From an uncultured Ruminococcus sp. (lineage in GTDB: Bacteria; Bacillota; Clostridia; Oscillospirales; Ruminococcaceae): 33,737 nucleotides of DNA. The notes under the pieces are model-generated. The model was not told the DNA's origin, did no database searches, and saw only the letters and a program-made list of their open reading frames with translations. The position numbers and the translations under genes are program-made. Within the stretch, counting starts at the first letter, position 1. Each line of letters opens with the position of its first letter. Location of the stretch: contig NZ_CAMYUE010000022.1 in the NCBI RefSeq assembly GCF_947301925.1, positions 1 to 33,737 on the forward strand. Reading direction: 5' to 3'. Shown here piece after piece: positions 7,695 to 15,313 of the stretch.

Positions 7695-7724
7695 ACTGTA
7701 GAGTACGGTGTCCTTGATGTCCAT

Positions 7725-7903
7725 TTAGGGAACGCCCTCACTTGCAGGGCGTTCCCTCTTGAAAAACAGTCCACCGGACTGTTTTTCAATTCACCCTTTG
7801 CGGAGCGCTTTGTAACTGTGGGGCTTTGCCCCACACCTCACCAGAGGCGCTGCCTCTGGACTCCGCCAAAGGAACACAGTCCCTTTGGAATCCCGTTCGT
7901 GGG
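7725..7903. repeat. Multi-hairpin intergenic repeat, copy 1
   Basis: A chain of palindromes fills the gap between the VanY-type gene and nadC. H1: 7727-7738 with 7746-7757 (12 bp). H2: 7761-7772 with 7776-7787 (12 bp, loop ACC). H3: TGTGGGGC/GCCCCACA 7817-7835. H4: CCAGAGGC/GCCTCTGG 7841-7859. H5: CCAAAGG/CCTTTGG 7866-7888. It ends with CCCGTTCGTGGG. A second copy lies at 15115-15295 in the same orientation on the plus strand, with the same hairpin order and spacing. Confidence 0.88.
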
Positions 7904-7933
7904 TTCAGCAAGAAATATGAAAGGAAGACCATT

Positions 7934-8773
7934 ATGAAGCTTTTACAATGCTATGTTGACAATATCATAACCACCGCCCTCATGGAGGACATAAACTATA
8001 TCGATGCGGCTGCGGACAACCTTATCCCTGCCGACCACAGGAGCTCCGCCTACTACGTTGCCAAGGACACGGGAGTTGTCTGCGGTATCGAGGTGGCCAA
8101 GCGGGTTTTCGACCTTGCAGGCGGCGACGTTGACTTCAGGATACTCATTCAGGACGGAACAAAGGTACAGAAGGGCGACATCATCGCAGAGCTGGAGGGA
8201 AGCACTCTTACTCTCCTGAAAGGTGAGAGGACTGCCCTTAACCTCTTGCAGCATATGTCGGGCATTGCTACCGCCACAAACAAGTGCGTGGAGCTTGTCA
8301 AGGGTACAAAGGCTGCCGTTACCGACACAAGAAAGACTCTCCCGGGACTCCGCGCTCTGCAAAAGTACGCTGTTACCGTGGGCGGCGGCAAGAACCACCG
8401 CTTCAATCTCTCGGACGCGGCTATGCTCAAGGATAACCACATCGACGCTTACGGCGGCATAACTGCGGCTGTGAATGCACTCCGCGAGAAGATAGGCCAT
8501 ACCGTCAAGATAGAGGTGGAGGTACGCACACTGGAGGAGCTCCGCGAGGCTCTTGCTACAGGCGTTGAGATAATCATGCTGGACAACATGAGCTGCGACG
8601 AGATGAAGGAGGCAGTTGCCATTGCCGACGGCAAGGCTCTGCTGGAGGCTTCGGGCAATGTAACCGCCGAGAATATCCGCTCCGTAGCCGAAACAGGCGT
8701 GGATATAATCTCTCTGGGAGCGCTTACTCATTCAGTAAAGTGCTTCGATATCTCCATGAAGATAAAGAAATAA
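7934..8773 (+). CDS. nadC: Nicotinate-nucleotide pyrophosphorylase (quinolinate phosphoribosyltransferase) NadC
   Basis: NadC converts quinolinate and PRPP to nicotinate mononucleotide, CO2 and pyrophosphate. The protein has 279 residues, the usual length. Family signatures are DTRKTLPGLR (131-140), the GGGKNHRFNLSD loop (150-161) and KDNHI (166-170), which hold the substrate-binding Arg, Lys and His residues; the C-terminal half shows the TIM-barrel blocks EVEVRTLEEL, IMLDNMSCDEMKEAV and ISLGALTHSVKCFDISMKI. The start at 7934 has AAAGGA at 7920-7925; an upstream in-frame ATG (7826) lies inside the multi-hairpin repeat and is not credible. The repeat now separates it from the rest of the presumed NAD operon. 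Confidence 0.96.
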   Translation: MKLLQCYVDNIITTALMEDINYIDAAADNLIPADHRSSAYYVAKDTGVVCGIEVAKRVFDLAGGDVDFRILIQDGTKVQKGDIIAELEGSTLTLLKGERTALNLLQHMSGIATATNKCVELVKGTKAAVTDTRKTLPGLRALQKYAVTVGGGKNHRFNLSDAAMLKDNHIDAYGGITAAVNALREKIGHTVKIEVEVRTLEELREALATGVEIIMLDNMSCDEMKEAVAIADGKALLEASGNVTAENIRSVAETGVDIISLGALTHSVKCFDISMKIKK

Positions 8774-8780
8774 TTATAGC

Positions 8781-8808
8781 GGACGCCGTTATCGGCGTCC
8801 TGTTTATT
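8781..8808 (+). terminator. Hairpin after nadC, likely terminator
   Basis: GGACGCCG / CGGCGTCC 8-bp stem with a TTAT loop followed by TGTTTATT. The T-run is weak, so termination may be partial. The stem resembles other GGGACGCC palindromes in this window (15118-15146, 21850-21871). Confidence 0.6.
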
Positions 8809-8830
8809 AATAGAGGTCAGGAGCGATATT

Positions 8831-9235
8831 ATGAAAGACTGTATTTTCTGCAAGCTTATAAGCGGCGAATTTACGCCTATGAAGGTCTATGAGGACGAGC
8901 ACACCTTAGTTTTCATGGACAATGCCGGCGACGTTGACGGGCATATTCTTGCAGTCCCGAAGAAGCACTGCAAGAACATTCTGGACTGCGATGAGGAAAC
9001 ACTGGCAAGTCTTATGCAGACTGTTAAAAAGGTGTCGGAGCACCTTGTTAAGAACTGCGGTTATGAGGGCGTGAACCTTCTTAATGCAAGCGGTGAGAGT
9101 GCAGGCCAGTCCGTGCCTCATTTCCATATACACATTATTCCGCGGAAAAGCGGCGATAATATAGACGCATGGCCGCATTTTGACGGTGCAAAAGAGAAAA
9201 CAGAGGACGTTTTCGGGCGTATCACTATGCTCTGA
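8831..9235 (+). CDS. HIT-family (histidine triad) nucleotide-binding protein
   Basis: A protein of 134 residues, complete. It has the triad H97-F-H99-I-H101-I-I near the C-terminus, preceded by the NLLNASGESAGQSVPHFHIH block, and an N-terminal CIFCKLI motif (C4, C7) that with H46 probably binds zinc as in HinT/PKCI-type members. Known: these enzymes hydrolyse AMP-lysine and other purine nucleoside phosphoramidates. The exact substrate here cannot be told. The start at 8831 has AGGAG about 8 nt upstream. It may be read from the upstream nadC transcript or from its own weak promoter; 36 nt separate it from the HAD gene downstream. Confidence 0.93.
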   Translation: MKDCIFCKLISGEFTPMKVYEDEHTLVFMDNAGDVDGHILAVPKKHCKNILDCDEETLASLMQTVKKVSEHLVKNCGYEGVNLLNASGESAGQSVPHFHIHIIPRKSGDNIDAWPHFDGAKEKTEDVFGRITML

Positions 9236-9271
9236 GCTGACGGCTGCCAATGTCTGCAAAAGGAGGAATAT

Positions 9272-10033
9272 ATGAAAAAGCTCATACTTACCGATCTTGA
9301 CCACACTCTGCTGAGAACGGACGGCACCGTTTCCGAGAGGACTCTCGATGTTCTGAGAAAATGCAGGGAAAAGGGAGTGCTGTTTGCCATAGCCACGGCG
9401 CGGTACTGGATAGGCGCAGAGCGCTATATAGAGCTTCTTGCCCCCGACTATGAAATAACCACCGACGGCACTCTCATACACTCGGCAGAGGAGTGCATCT
9501 ACAGCTGCGAAATGTCCGAAGCTGCTGCAAACGGCATAGTTGCGGAGCTTCTGAAAGCTGTTCCCGCAGCGGAGATAACCGTAGCAAAGGGGAAGACGGT
9601 CTACTGGAACAGCAGGCATATCGCGGAGTCGGAAAAGCTTCACAAGGCGGTGTACTTCGGGTACGACCGCCCTCTCGGATGCGGAGCAAACAAGATAGTC
9701 GCGGAGCTTCCACATGAGAATATCGCGCGGAGTATCGCAGACAAATTCGACTGTAGGCTCCAGTGCTACCGCGGCGAGAACTGGTACGGTTTTCTGCCCC
9801 GGGGGGCAGGCAAGACAGCCGCTATCGAAGCGCTTGCCGGGAGGTGCGGCATTACCCTCGGGGATATCGTTTCATTCGGCGACGACAGGAACGACATGGA
9901 TATGCTGAAAATGTGCGGCACGGGAGTTGCGGTGGCCAACGCGGTCCGGGAAGTCCTCGATATCGCCGATGAGGTAACGGCTTCAAATGATGAGGACGGA
10001 GTGGCGCTCTGGCTGGAAAGGAACGTGCTGTAA
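9272..10033 (+). CDS. Cof-type HAD-superfamily phosphatase
   Basis: A protein of 253 residues. Motif I is DLDHT (D8 nucleophile, D10), motif IV is GDDRNDMDML near the end, and the invariant Lys lies in GAGKTAAIEAL; the insertion between them is a type IIB (Cof) cap. Known: Cof-type enzymes dephosphorylate sugar phosphates, phosphorylated vitamin-B precursors or nucleotides. The substrate cannot be read from sequence. AAAGGAGGA precedes the ATG at normal spacing. It follows the HIT gene and ends before a terminator at 10067. Confidence 0.92.
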   Translation: MKKLILTDLDHTLLRTDGTVSERTLDVLRKCREKGVLFAIATARYWIGAERYIELLAPDYEITTDGTLIHSAEECIYSCEMSEAAANGIVAELLKAVPAAEITVAKGKTVYWNSRHIAESEKLHKAVYFGYDRPLGCGANKIVAELPHENIARSIADKFDCRLQCYRGENWYGFLPRGAGKTAAIEALAGRCGITLGDIVSFGDDRNDMDMLKMCGTGVAVANAVREVLDIADEVTASNDEDGVALWLERNVL

Positions 10034-10066
10034 GCAAGCCGGCTGGAATTCATACGAAAACATAAG

Positions 10067-10118
10067 AACAGCCGTCTGTATCTGTGAGATATTACAGTGC
10101 AGGCGGCTGTTTATTTAT
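10067..10118 (+). terminator. Terminator-like hairpin after the HAD gene
   Basis: AACAGCCGTCTG (10067-10078) pairs with CAGGCGGCTGTT (10100-10111), 12 bp with one G-T pair, loop of 21 nt, then TATTTATAT. The long loop makes it weaker than the others in the window. Confidence 0.6.
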
Positions 10119-10193
10119 ATGCAGGTACGTCCGTTGGGCGTCCACAGGTATAATCACGCAGATACGGCACATAATACCGCCGAGGTGAGATGT

Positions 10194-11636
10194 ATGGAAA
10201 AAGGCGGATTGCTGTCCTCGCTGGACGGCAGCATCGAAAGGATACACAGCATTTCGGGGGACTCCTCGGACGTGCTCATAAACCGCTTCGTTACGGGCGG
10301 TATACACTGCGCTCTGCTGTGCTGCGACGGTATGGTGTCCACATCTGTGATAACCGAGCTCATATTCGAGCCCATAACCGATATCCCTGAGCAGAAAAGC
10401 CCGCAGCAGCTCTTTCACTATATCAGCGAGGAGCTCCTGTTGTCCACTGACCGCCCGCAGGTGACGGACTATGACGAGCTGTTCAGGCTGATGAACTCGG
10501 GCTTTGCCGTGCTCCTTGCGGAGGGCATGGACTGCGGTCTTGCCTTCGGGGTGCAGGGCTACAATACAAGGGGAGTCCAGGAGCCCTCGGGCGAGGGCAA
10601 TATCATGGGTGCCCATGAGGGCTTCACCGAGGCACTGCGCACCAATATGTCGCAGATACGCAGGCGGCTGAAGTCGCCTGAGCTGGTCATGGAGATATTT
10701 GCAAAAGGAGAAAAGAGCAGCACCGATATCTGTCTCTGCTACATGAAGGACAGGGTGCCGAAGGAACTCATGGACAAGATAAGGCGCTCCCTTGAGGGAA
10801 TGGAGCTTGAGGCTGTGCTGACAACGGGCTATATCCGCCCGTTTCTGGAAAACGGCAGCTTTGAGCTGTTCGACTCCACGGGAACTACGGAGCGGCCAGA
10901 TGTTCTCTGCTCCAAGCTCATAGAGGGCAGGGCGGCGCTCCTTGCGGACGGCATACCCTATGCAATAGTAGTGCCGAGGCTGTTCTGCGAGACCTTCCAG
11001 ACCCTTGATGATTACGCCTTCAAGCCGTACTATGCCACCTTCATACGCTGGCTGAAGTATGCGGCCTTTCTTGCGGCGGTGCTGCTGCCCTCGTTCTATG
11101 TGGCCATAGTCATGTATCACCCTGAGCTCCTTAACAGCACTCTGTTCATGCTCCTTGCGGAGGCGGAGAAGAAGGCGCCCCTTTCCATACTTGCAGAGTC
11201 GCTTTTCGCCCTGCTGATGTATGAGATGATAAGGGAGGCGGGAGTTCGTCTGCCCAAGCCCGTAGGCGGCGCTGTCAGCATAATCAGCGGACTGATAATC
11301 GGCGACGCGGCGGTGAACTCGGGACTGGTGAGCACTCCGCTGCTGACCATAACCGCTCTTTCCGTACTGGGAGGTCTGGTGGTGCCCGAGCTGAACCCTC
11401 AGATAACGGTTCTCAGGCTGGCCTTCCTGATTGCAGGGGGCTCTCTGGGACTTTTCGGCATAAGCCTTCTTGCCTGCGCCGTGCTGGTGAATATCTGCGC
11501 CACGGAGGACTACGGCTTCCCCTACACGGCGCCTGTATCGCCCTTCAGAATGTCAGGCATGGGAGATACTGCGGTCAGAAGCGGCATAAAGCGGTTACAG
11601 AGCCGCGGCTTTACGGTGGAGGAGTATCATGAATAG
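10194..11636 (+). CDS. GerA-family spore germination protein (A subunit)
   Basis: The protein has 480 residues from ATG 10194 (GAGGTGAG upstream), a normal length for GerAA/GerKA-type A subunits. The first about 280 residues are the soluble domain (SDVLINRFVTGG; GVQGYNTRGVQEPSGEGNIMGAHEGFTEALRTNMSQIRRRLKSPEL, the best-conserved block of the family). Then come membrane segments including LAAVLLPSFYVAIVMYHPELLNSTL and SIISGLIIGDAAVNSGLVS. Known: in spore formers, A, B and C subunits form a germinant receptor in the inner spore membrane. The B-subunit-like gene overlaps by 8 nt. A longer frame starts at 9987, but its first 69 codons overlap the HAD gene and the terminator. Confidence 0.9.
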   Translation: MEKGGLLSSLDGSIERIHSISGDSSDVLINRFVTGGIHCALLCCDGMVSTSVITELIFEPITDIPEQKSPQQLFHYISEELLLSTDRPQVTDYDELFRLMNSGFAVLLAEGMDCGLAFGVQGYNTRGVQEPSGEGNIMGAHEGFTEALRTNMSQIRRRLKSPELVMEIFAKGEKSSTDICLCYMKDRVPKELMDKIRRSLEGMELEAVLTTGYIRPFLENGSFELFDSTGTTERPDVLCSKLIEGRAALLADGIPYAIVVPRLFCETFQTLDDYAFKPYYATFIRWLKYAAFLAAVLLPSFYVAIVMYHPELLNSTLFMLLAEAEKKAPLSILAESLFALLMYEMIREAGVRLPKPVGGAVSIISGLIIGDAAVNSGLVSTPLLTITALSVLGGLVVPELNPQITVLRLAFLIAGGSLGLFGISLLACAVLVNICATEDYGFPYTAPVSPFRMSGMGDTAVRSGIKRLQSRGFTVEEYHE

Positions 11637-12591
11637 TATCAGCGGAGCGCAGCTGTCGGCGGCTCTCCTTATTACGGATATGTTCTGGCTGTGCTGCATG
11701 AGGGGCAGCATATCCGCAGCGGCCATAGCAGGCGTGCTGGCGGCCTCGGCACTGCAGTTCCTCATGGTACTGGTATACGCAGTACGGGGACGGGAGCTCT
11801 CACGGGTAGGAGCCGTGTTCTTCCTTGTGTATTCCCTGTTCTGGGGCGGAATGATCTTTTCGGAGCTTCGTGACACAAGCGACATTATCGGTATACCTGT
11901 GGGTAGCTTTATGGCCGCAGGTCTTGCTGCTCTGGTATGCCTCTATATATCGTCAACGGGCATGAAGGCTCTGGGACGGGCAGCTGTCATAGCGGCGGCA
12001 GTGGGCATAGCGCTGATAGCTACTGACCTTCTGAGCGCAGTATTCCATGCGGACTGGGGCGATCTTTCCGCTCCACGGAGCAGGGGAGCATGGGGTGAGC
12101 TGGTCAGGGGCTTTTCGGTAAGCGGCAGCCTCGGAAGTCTTGCGGTGTTCCTCTGCGATGTGAAAGGGGACAGGTTAAAGACGGCGGCAGGGTATTTTGC
12201 GGCAAGAGCCGTTATATCGGCGGCAGTGCTGCTGACCGCTCTTGCGGTGACAGGCGGCATAATGGAGCTGACGGAATTCCCCGTCATGACAGCCGCACAG
12301 CTGTCGCAGCCCTTTGAGGCGCAGAGGATAGACTCGCTGTTCCTGGTGGTGTTTTCGGTGTTTGCGGTATTTGCGGCGGCTTTGCAGATAATGACGGGAG
12401 CGCGGCTCCTGCAGCAGATATTCCCGCGGTTCGGGCGGTGGAAGAGTACTGCGGTAACGGCCTTTGTTCTGGCTTCCGCTTTTATCATATGCGGAAGGGA
12501 GCTGCTGCTCATACGCGCCTGCGCAGCGGCAGCGGCTCTTATGGCGGGAGCGGCAGGACGAAAAAAAGCCGCTGCACGAAGCAGCGGCTGA
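11629..12591 (+). CDS. GerB-like germination permease (divergent B subunit)
   Basis: A protein of 320 residues with about nine or ten hydrophobic segments, starting with MNSISGAQL, close to the ISxxQL start typical of GerAB/GerKB proteins (amino-acid permease fold). It is shorter than the usual about 360 residues and otherwise divergent; the main support is gene order, with an 8-nt overlap with the GerA-family gene. Known: B subunits bind germinants such as amino acids. Inferred: it is the partner of the upstream GerA protein. The last codons (KKAAARSSG) are encoded by a terminator hairpin that serves the opposite-strand tadA gene. Confidence 0.75.
   Translation: MNSISGAQLSAALLITDMFWLCCMRGSISAAAIAGVLAASALQFLMVLVYAVRGRELSRVGAVFFLVYSLFWGGMIFSELRDTSDIIGIPVGSFMAAGLAALVCLYISSTGMKALGRAAVIAAAVGIALIATDLLSAVFHADWGDLSAPRSRGAWGELVRGFSVSGSLGSLAVFLCDVKGDRLKTAAGYFAARAVISAAVLLTALAVTGGIMELTEFPVMTAAQLSQPFEAQRIDSLFLVVFSVFAVFAAALQIMTGARLLQQIFPRFGRWKSTAVTAFVLASAFIICGRELLLIRACAAAAALMAGAAGRKKAAARSSG
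12560..12589 (-). terminator. Intrinsic terminator of tadA, inside the gerB-like coding end
   Basis: Read on the minus strand, AGCCGCTGC / GCAGCGGCT (9-bp stem, 5-nt loop) is followed by seven T residues, 5 nt past the tadA stop. The same bases encode the C-terminal residues of the plus-strand permease. Confidence 0.85.
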
Positions 12592-12593
12592 GC

Positions 12594-13061
12594 TTACAGC
12601 TTTTCTGTATTCTTTTTTATGCGCAGCTGTCGGAAGAACTCCGATAATATCCCTGCGCACTCCTCCTCCATGACGCCTCCCGTTACCTCGGGACGGTAGT
12701 TGTAGGGGAGGGAGAACATTTTCTGTACCGATACGGCAGAGCCGCTTTTCGGGTCGTAGGCGCCGAATATGACATCGTCGATGCGGGAGTTGATTATAGC
12801 TCCGCAGCACATGGGACAGGGCTCCAGAGTAACGTATATAGCGCACTGAGGAAGTCTCCAGCCGCCGAGAGTACGGCAGGCCTGATCTATTGCCATCAGC
12901 TCTGCGTGTGCAAGGGCGTTTTTTGCACCCTCACGCATATTCCTGCCCTCGCCGACGATCTCGCCCGTTGTTTTTTTCACCACAACGGCTCCCACGGGGA
13001 CCTCGCCCTCGTCGAATGCCATACGGGCAAGCTCCAGCGCCCTCTGCATATATTTTTCCAT
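12594..13061 (-). CDS. tadA: tRNA-specific adenosine deaminase TadA
   Basis: TadA changes A34 to inosine in tRNA-Arg(ACG). The protein has 155 residues from the ATG at 13061 (AGGTGAT just upstream on the minus strand); the 15 codons before it overlap the upstream gene. The zinc-site motifs are present: HAE in NALAHAELMAI and PCPMCCGAI (PCxxC). EGEVPVGAVVV and NSRIDDVIFGAYDPKSGS are typical of TadA. It follows the CPBP-like gene by 8 nt, so the two are co-transcribed. Confidence 0.95.
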   Translation of the reverse strand: MEKYMQRALELARMAFDEGEVPVGAVVVKKTTGEIVGEGRNMREGAKNALAHAELMAIDQACRTLGGWRLPQCAIYVTLEPCPMCCGAIINSRIDDVIFGAYDPKSGSAVSVQKMFSLPYNYRPEVTGGVMEEECAGILSEFFRQLRIKKNTEKL

Positions 13062-13069
13062 TATATCAC

Positions 13070-14233
13070 CTAAAGAATGAACTTGATGAATGCTGCCATA
13101 AGGCATAAGCAGGCGGCAGCGGGAACAGGGAAGCTCTTTACGGCCACCAGCAGTCTCTGTCTGAGGGTTATCTCGGAGCTGTATGAAGCTATGCGGTGCA
13201 GGTTTTTCTTCTTGCTGAATATATACAGCAGTATGACACCGACTACGCCTATTACGAAGAAGGCAAGTATGAACCAGTTGCGCATCATGAATATGTTGTC
13301 GGGAGAGTCTGCTTCAAGGAGCACCAGCGCCAGCCTGTACATCTTGTATATCATCTGTACGAATATGGCTGTGAGCACCGATCCGGTCCTGAGCATACCC
13401 ACTGCGGCAACAGCCGATATCATCAGCGCGGCGGGAAGCTCGCGGAAGTCCTGAACCAGCAGCGCCGAGGCGCATGAGGTTATGATTATGGCGAATATAT
13501 CGCCGAACTGCCTGAGTGCGGAGAATATGGCGCCGCGGAAAAGCAGCTCTGACATTATGGAGATAATGACGATATCGAATATGGCATATACCACGAACTG
13601 CTCCTGATCCCATACCGAGGTATCGGCGTTTACGGAGCGGAAATAATCGAACACCTGACGGGTCCTGTTGGTGTAGATATTGGGCAGGCTCGATACTGCG
13701 CTGACCGCCATTGCCATGCAGATAGAACCGAAGAGATCGGCGGCATGGTTCATGGACGACATGAACTCCACGCGCCGCGGCATTTTCAGTTTGCTGTGGA
13801 TATATATGGCGGGTATGAGTATCTTTGTGATATCTATGACGATAAGGGCAGTTACGATCTCTGATTTTCCGCCGTAGGGAGCGGTGCTGAAGAAAGACGT
13901 ATGTATATCAAAGCCCAGCATACTGAAAAGTGCGACCAACAGCTTGCTGATGATATGGTCTGTTACCACCCAGATAAGCATGGAGAAACCGAGTATATTC
14001 ATTATCCTGCCGACTATCTTTTCCTCTGTGGCAGAAGCGGATCTGGTCTCAAAGCCCTTTCCCTCAATGAATACGCTTTCCTTTCGGTTCAGCTTGAAGT
14101 TGAAGGCGAACGGGTTCTCTTTGTTCCTGCGCCATGATATGAATTTTTCGTTGTAGCTTTCGTTCTGGGTAGAATAGTCGAACTGATCGACGACGTTTAT
14201 TATAGTATCAACTGAGGTGTCAGTGAGATCCAT
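13070..14233 (-). CDS. CPBP-like (ABI family) membrane protein with degraded active site
   Basis: The protein has 387 residues with a hydrophilic N-terminus of about 90 residues and about eight membrane segments. ISELLFRGAIFSALRQFG matches the first CPBP protease motif (EExxxR) except that the first Glu is Ser. The second motif (FxxxH) would fall in SCASALLVQDF and lacks the His; the third (HxxxN/D-like) is not seen. Known: intact family members are intramembrane proteases processing prenylated or small peptides, many linked to bacteriocin immunity. Inferred: a non-catalytic member, or only a CPBP-like fold. The start has a strong AGGAGGTGAG site. It heads the operon with tadA. Confidence 0.6.
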   Translation of the reverse strand: MDLTDTSVDTIINVVDQFDYSTQNESYNEKFISWRRNKENPFAFNFKLNRKESVFIEGKGFETRSASATEEKIVGRIMNILGFSMLIWVVTDHIISKLLVALFSMLGFDIHTSFFSTAPYGGKSEIVTALIVIDITKILIPAIYIHSKLKMPRRVEFMSSMNHAADLFGSICMAMAVSAVSSLPNIYTNRTRQVFDYFRSVNADTSVWDQEQFVVYAIFDIVIISIMSELLFRGAIFSALRQFGDIFAIIITSCASALLVQDFRELPAALMISAVAAVGMLRTGSVLTAIFVQMIYKMYRLALVLLEADSPDNIFMMRNWFILAFFVIGVVGVILLYIFSKKKNLHRIASYSSEITLRQRLLVAVKSFPVPAAACLCLMAAFIKFIL

Positions 14234-14354
14234 GGGCTCACCTCCTACAATTTCTCAATATAATCTTATCATATTTCAGGGGAAATAATGTTGATATTTT
14301 AGTGCGATTATGTGAACAAATTGTTAATTGAACAAAAATGATAAGGAGCAACAA

Positions 14355-14888
14355 ATGAACACAAGGCTATTTCTTGCGGCGGCTGTTTCGTCAGCCGTCA
14401 TTCTGACGGGCTGCACGTCGGGAAAAATACACGAAAAAAGCTGCCTCTTGGCGGCAGCTGTTGCCGAAAAAGACGAAACCATGGTCACAATGTGCCTGTT
14501 TTCCGAGGACTCCGCAGTTACCGTCTCGGGGACGGATTTAGATGAGGCCGTCCGCAGGGCGGAGCTGAAAAACGGCAAGCCTGTTTTCACAGGCTATACC
14601 GAGCTCATTGTAGTTGACGGAAAGGACAGTCTGGATCTGCTGGATCATATGCTCAACAGCTGGAAGGTGTCGCCGTCATGTATGGTGGTAAAGTGCAGCG
14701 ACGGGCGCACTCTCCTCGAGGAGAACGATCCGCGGCAGCTCATAGGCAGAGCGGAGCAGGCCGTCAGACAAGGAAAGGTCCCTCAGTGCGACATAGTGAC
14801 CGTGCTGGGGGAGCTTTGCGGGAACAGCGCCGCGGAAGCAGCGGAGCTCCGCACCGACGGCAGCGTCGGGCGCTGTGTCATATATTAG
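14355..14888 (+). CDS. Lipoprotein resembling the N-terminal domain of GerC
   Basis: The protein has 177 residues from ATG 14355 (AAGGAG at 14343-14348). The lipobox is L17-T-G-C20. After it the order of elements resembles the first domain of GerC germinant-receptor lipoproteins: a strand pair (KSCLLAAAVAEKDETMVTMCLF), a helix beginning DLDEAVRRAEL, the KPVFTGYTELIVVDG strand, and LLDHMLNSWKVSPSCMVVKCSDGRTLLEEND. The remaining about 200 residues of GerC are missing. The gerA-gerB-like pair ends 1.76 kb upstream on the same strand; the minus-strand tadA and CPBP-like genes lie between. The family match is by pattern, not by search. It ends 4 nt inside the convergent Cys-rich gene. Confidence 0.5.
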   Translation: MNTRLFLAAAVSSAVILTGCTSGKIHEKSCLLAAAVAEKDETMVTMCLFSEDSAVTVSGTDLDEAVRRAELKNGKPVFTGYTELIVVDGKDSLDLLDHMLNSWKVSPSCMVVKCSDGRTLLEENDPRQLIGRAEQAVRQGKVPQCDIVTVLGELCGNSAAEAAELRTDGSVGRCVIY

Positions 14889-15073
14889 TTCTGGTGGCGT
14901 ACAACGCCGTATTCGTCGTCCAGACGGTAGTATGGACAGGCGTAGTTTGTGCCCTGCAAAAAGCGGTACATTTCGTCCTCGTCCAGATTGACCATGCAGA
15001 CGTAGCAGTCATAGTCCTCGTCGTAGACGTAGTTGGTGCAGGTCTCGCAGTTGGTTGCGTTTTTCTTTTCCAT
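14885..15073 (-). CDS. Small Cys-rich protein (DUF6472-like), probable zinc binder
   Basis: The protein has 62 residues from the ATG at 15073 (GGAGGAAC upstream on the minus strand). Two CxxC pairs (C9-E-T-C12 and C23-Y-V-C26) and a further ACPYY (C46) suggest a zinc-ribbon-like fold. The sequence is acidic (YVYDEDYDCYVCMVNLDEDEMYRFL). Short clostridial proteins of this type are common and of unknown function. It converges with the lipoprotein gene, overlapping it by 4 nt, and has the second multi-hairpin repeat directly upstream. Confidence 0.75.
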   Translation of the reverse strand: MEKKNATNCETCTNYVYDEDYDCYVCMVNLDEDEMYRFLQGTNYACPYYRLDDEYGVVRHQN

Positions 15074-15114
15074 TGTTCCTCCATTTTGAAACGTTTGTAT
15101 GGGGCAATGTCCCA

Positions 15115-15295
15115 TTAGGGGACGCCTTCACTTACAAGGCGTCCCCTCTCAAAAAACAGTCCACCGGACTGTTTTTTGATTCACCCCTTGCGAAGCGCCT
15201 TATGTATTTGTGGGGCTTTGCCCCACGCCCCACAAGGGCTGTCAGCCCTTGACCTGACCAAAGGGTTGTGAACCCTTTGGAATCCCTTTCGTGGG
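15115..15295. repeat. Multi-hairpin intergenic repeat, copy 2
   Basis: Same order as the copy at 7725-7903. H1: 15117-15128 with 15136-15147 (12 bp). H2: 15149-15162 with 15166-15179 (14 bp). H3: GTGGGGC/GCCCCAC 15210-15226. H4: CAAGGGCT/AGCCCTTG 15233-15251. H5: CCAAAGGGTT/AACCCTTTGG 15258-15280. It ends with CCCTTTCGTGGG. Several arm positions differ from copy 1 but remain paired. Neighbouring genes here are on the minus strand, opposite to copy 1. Confidence 0.88.
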
Positions 15296-15313
15296 CTCAT
15301 TATACAATAACGG

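Noticed and set aside
7725..7903. CRISPR array or ordinary terminator cluster
   Set aside because: Hairpins differ from each other and there is no repeat-spacer periodicity; the presence of a second full copy indicates a dispersed element.
15055..15252. 65-codon plus-strand frame across the second multi-hairpin repeat
   Set aside because: It lies in palindromic intergenic sequence and overlaps the start of the minus-strand Cys-rich gene; no coding signal.
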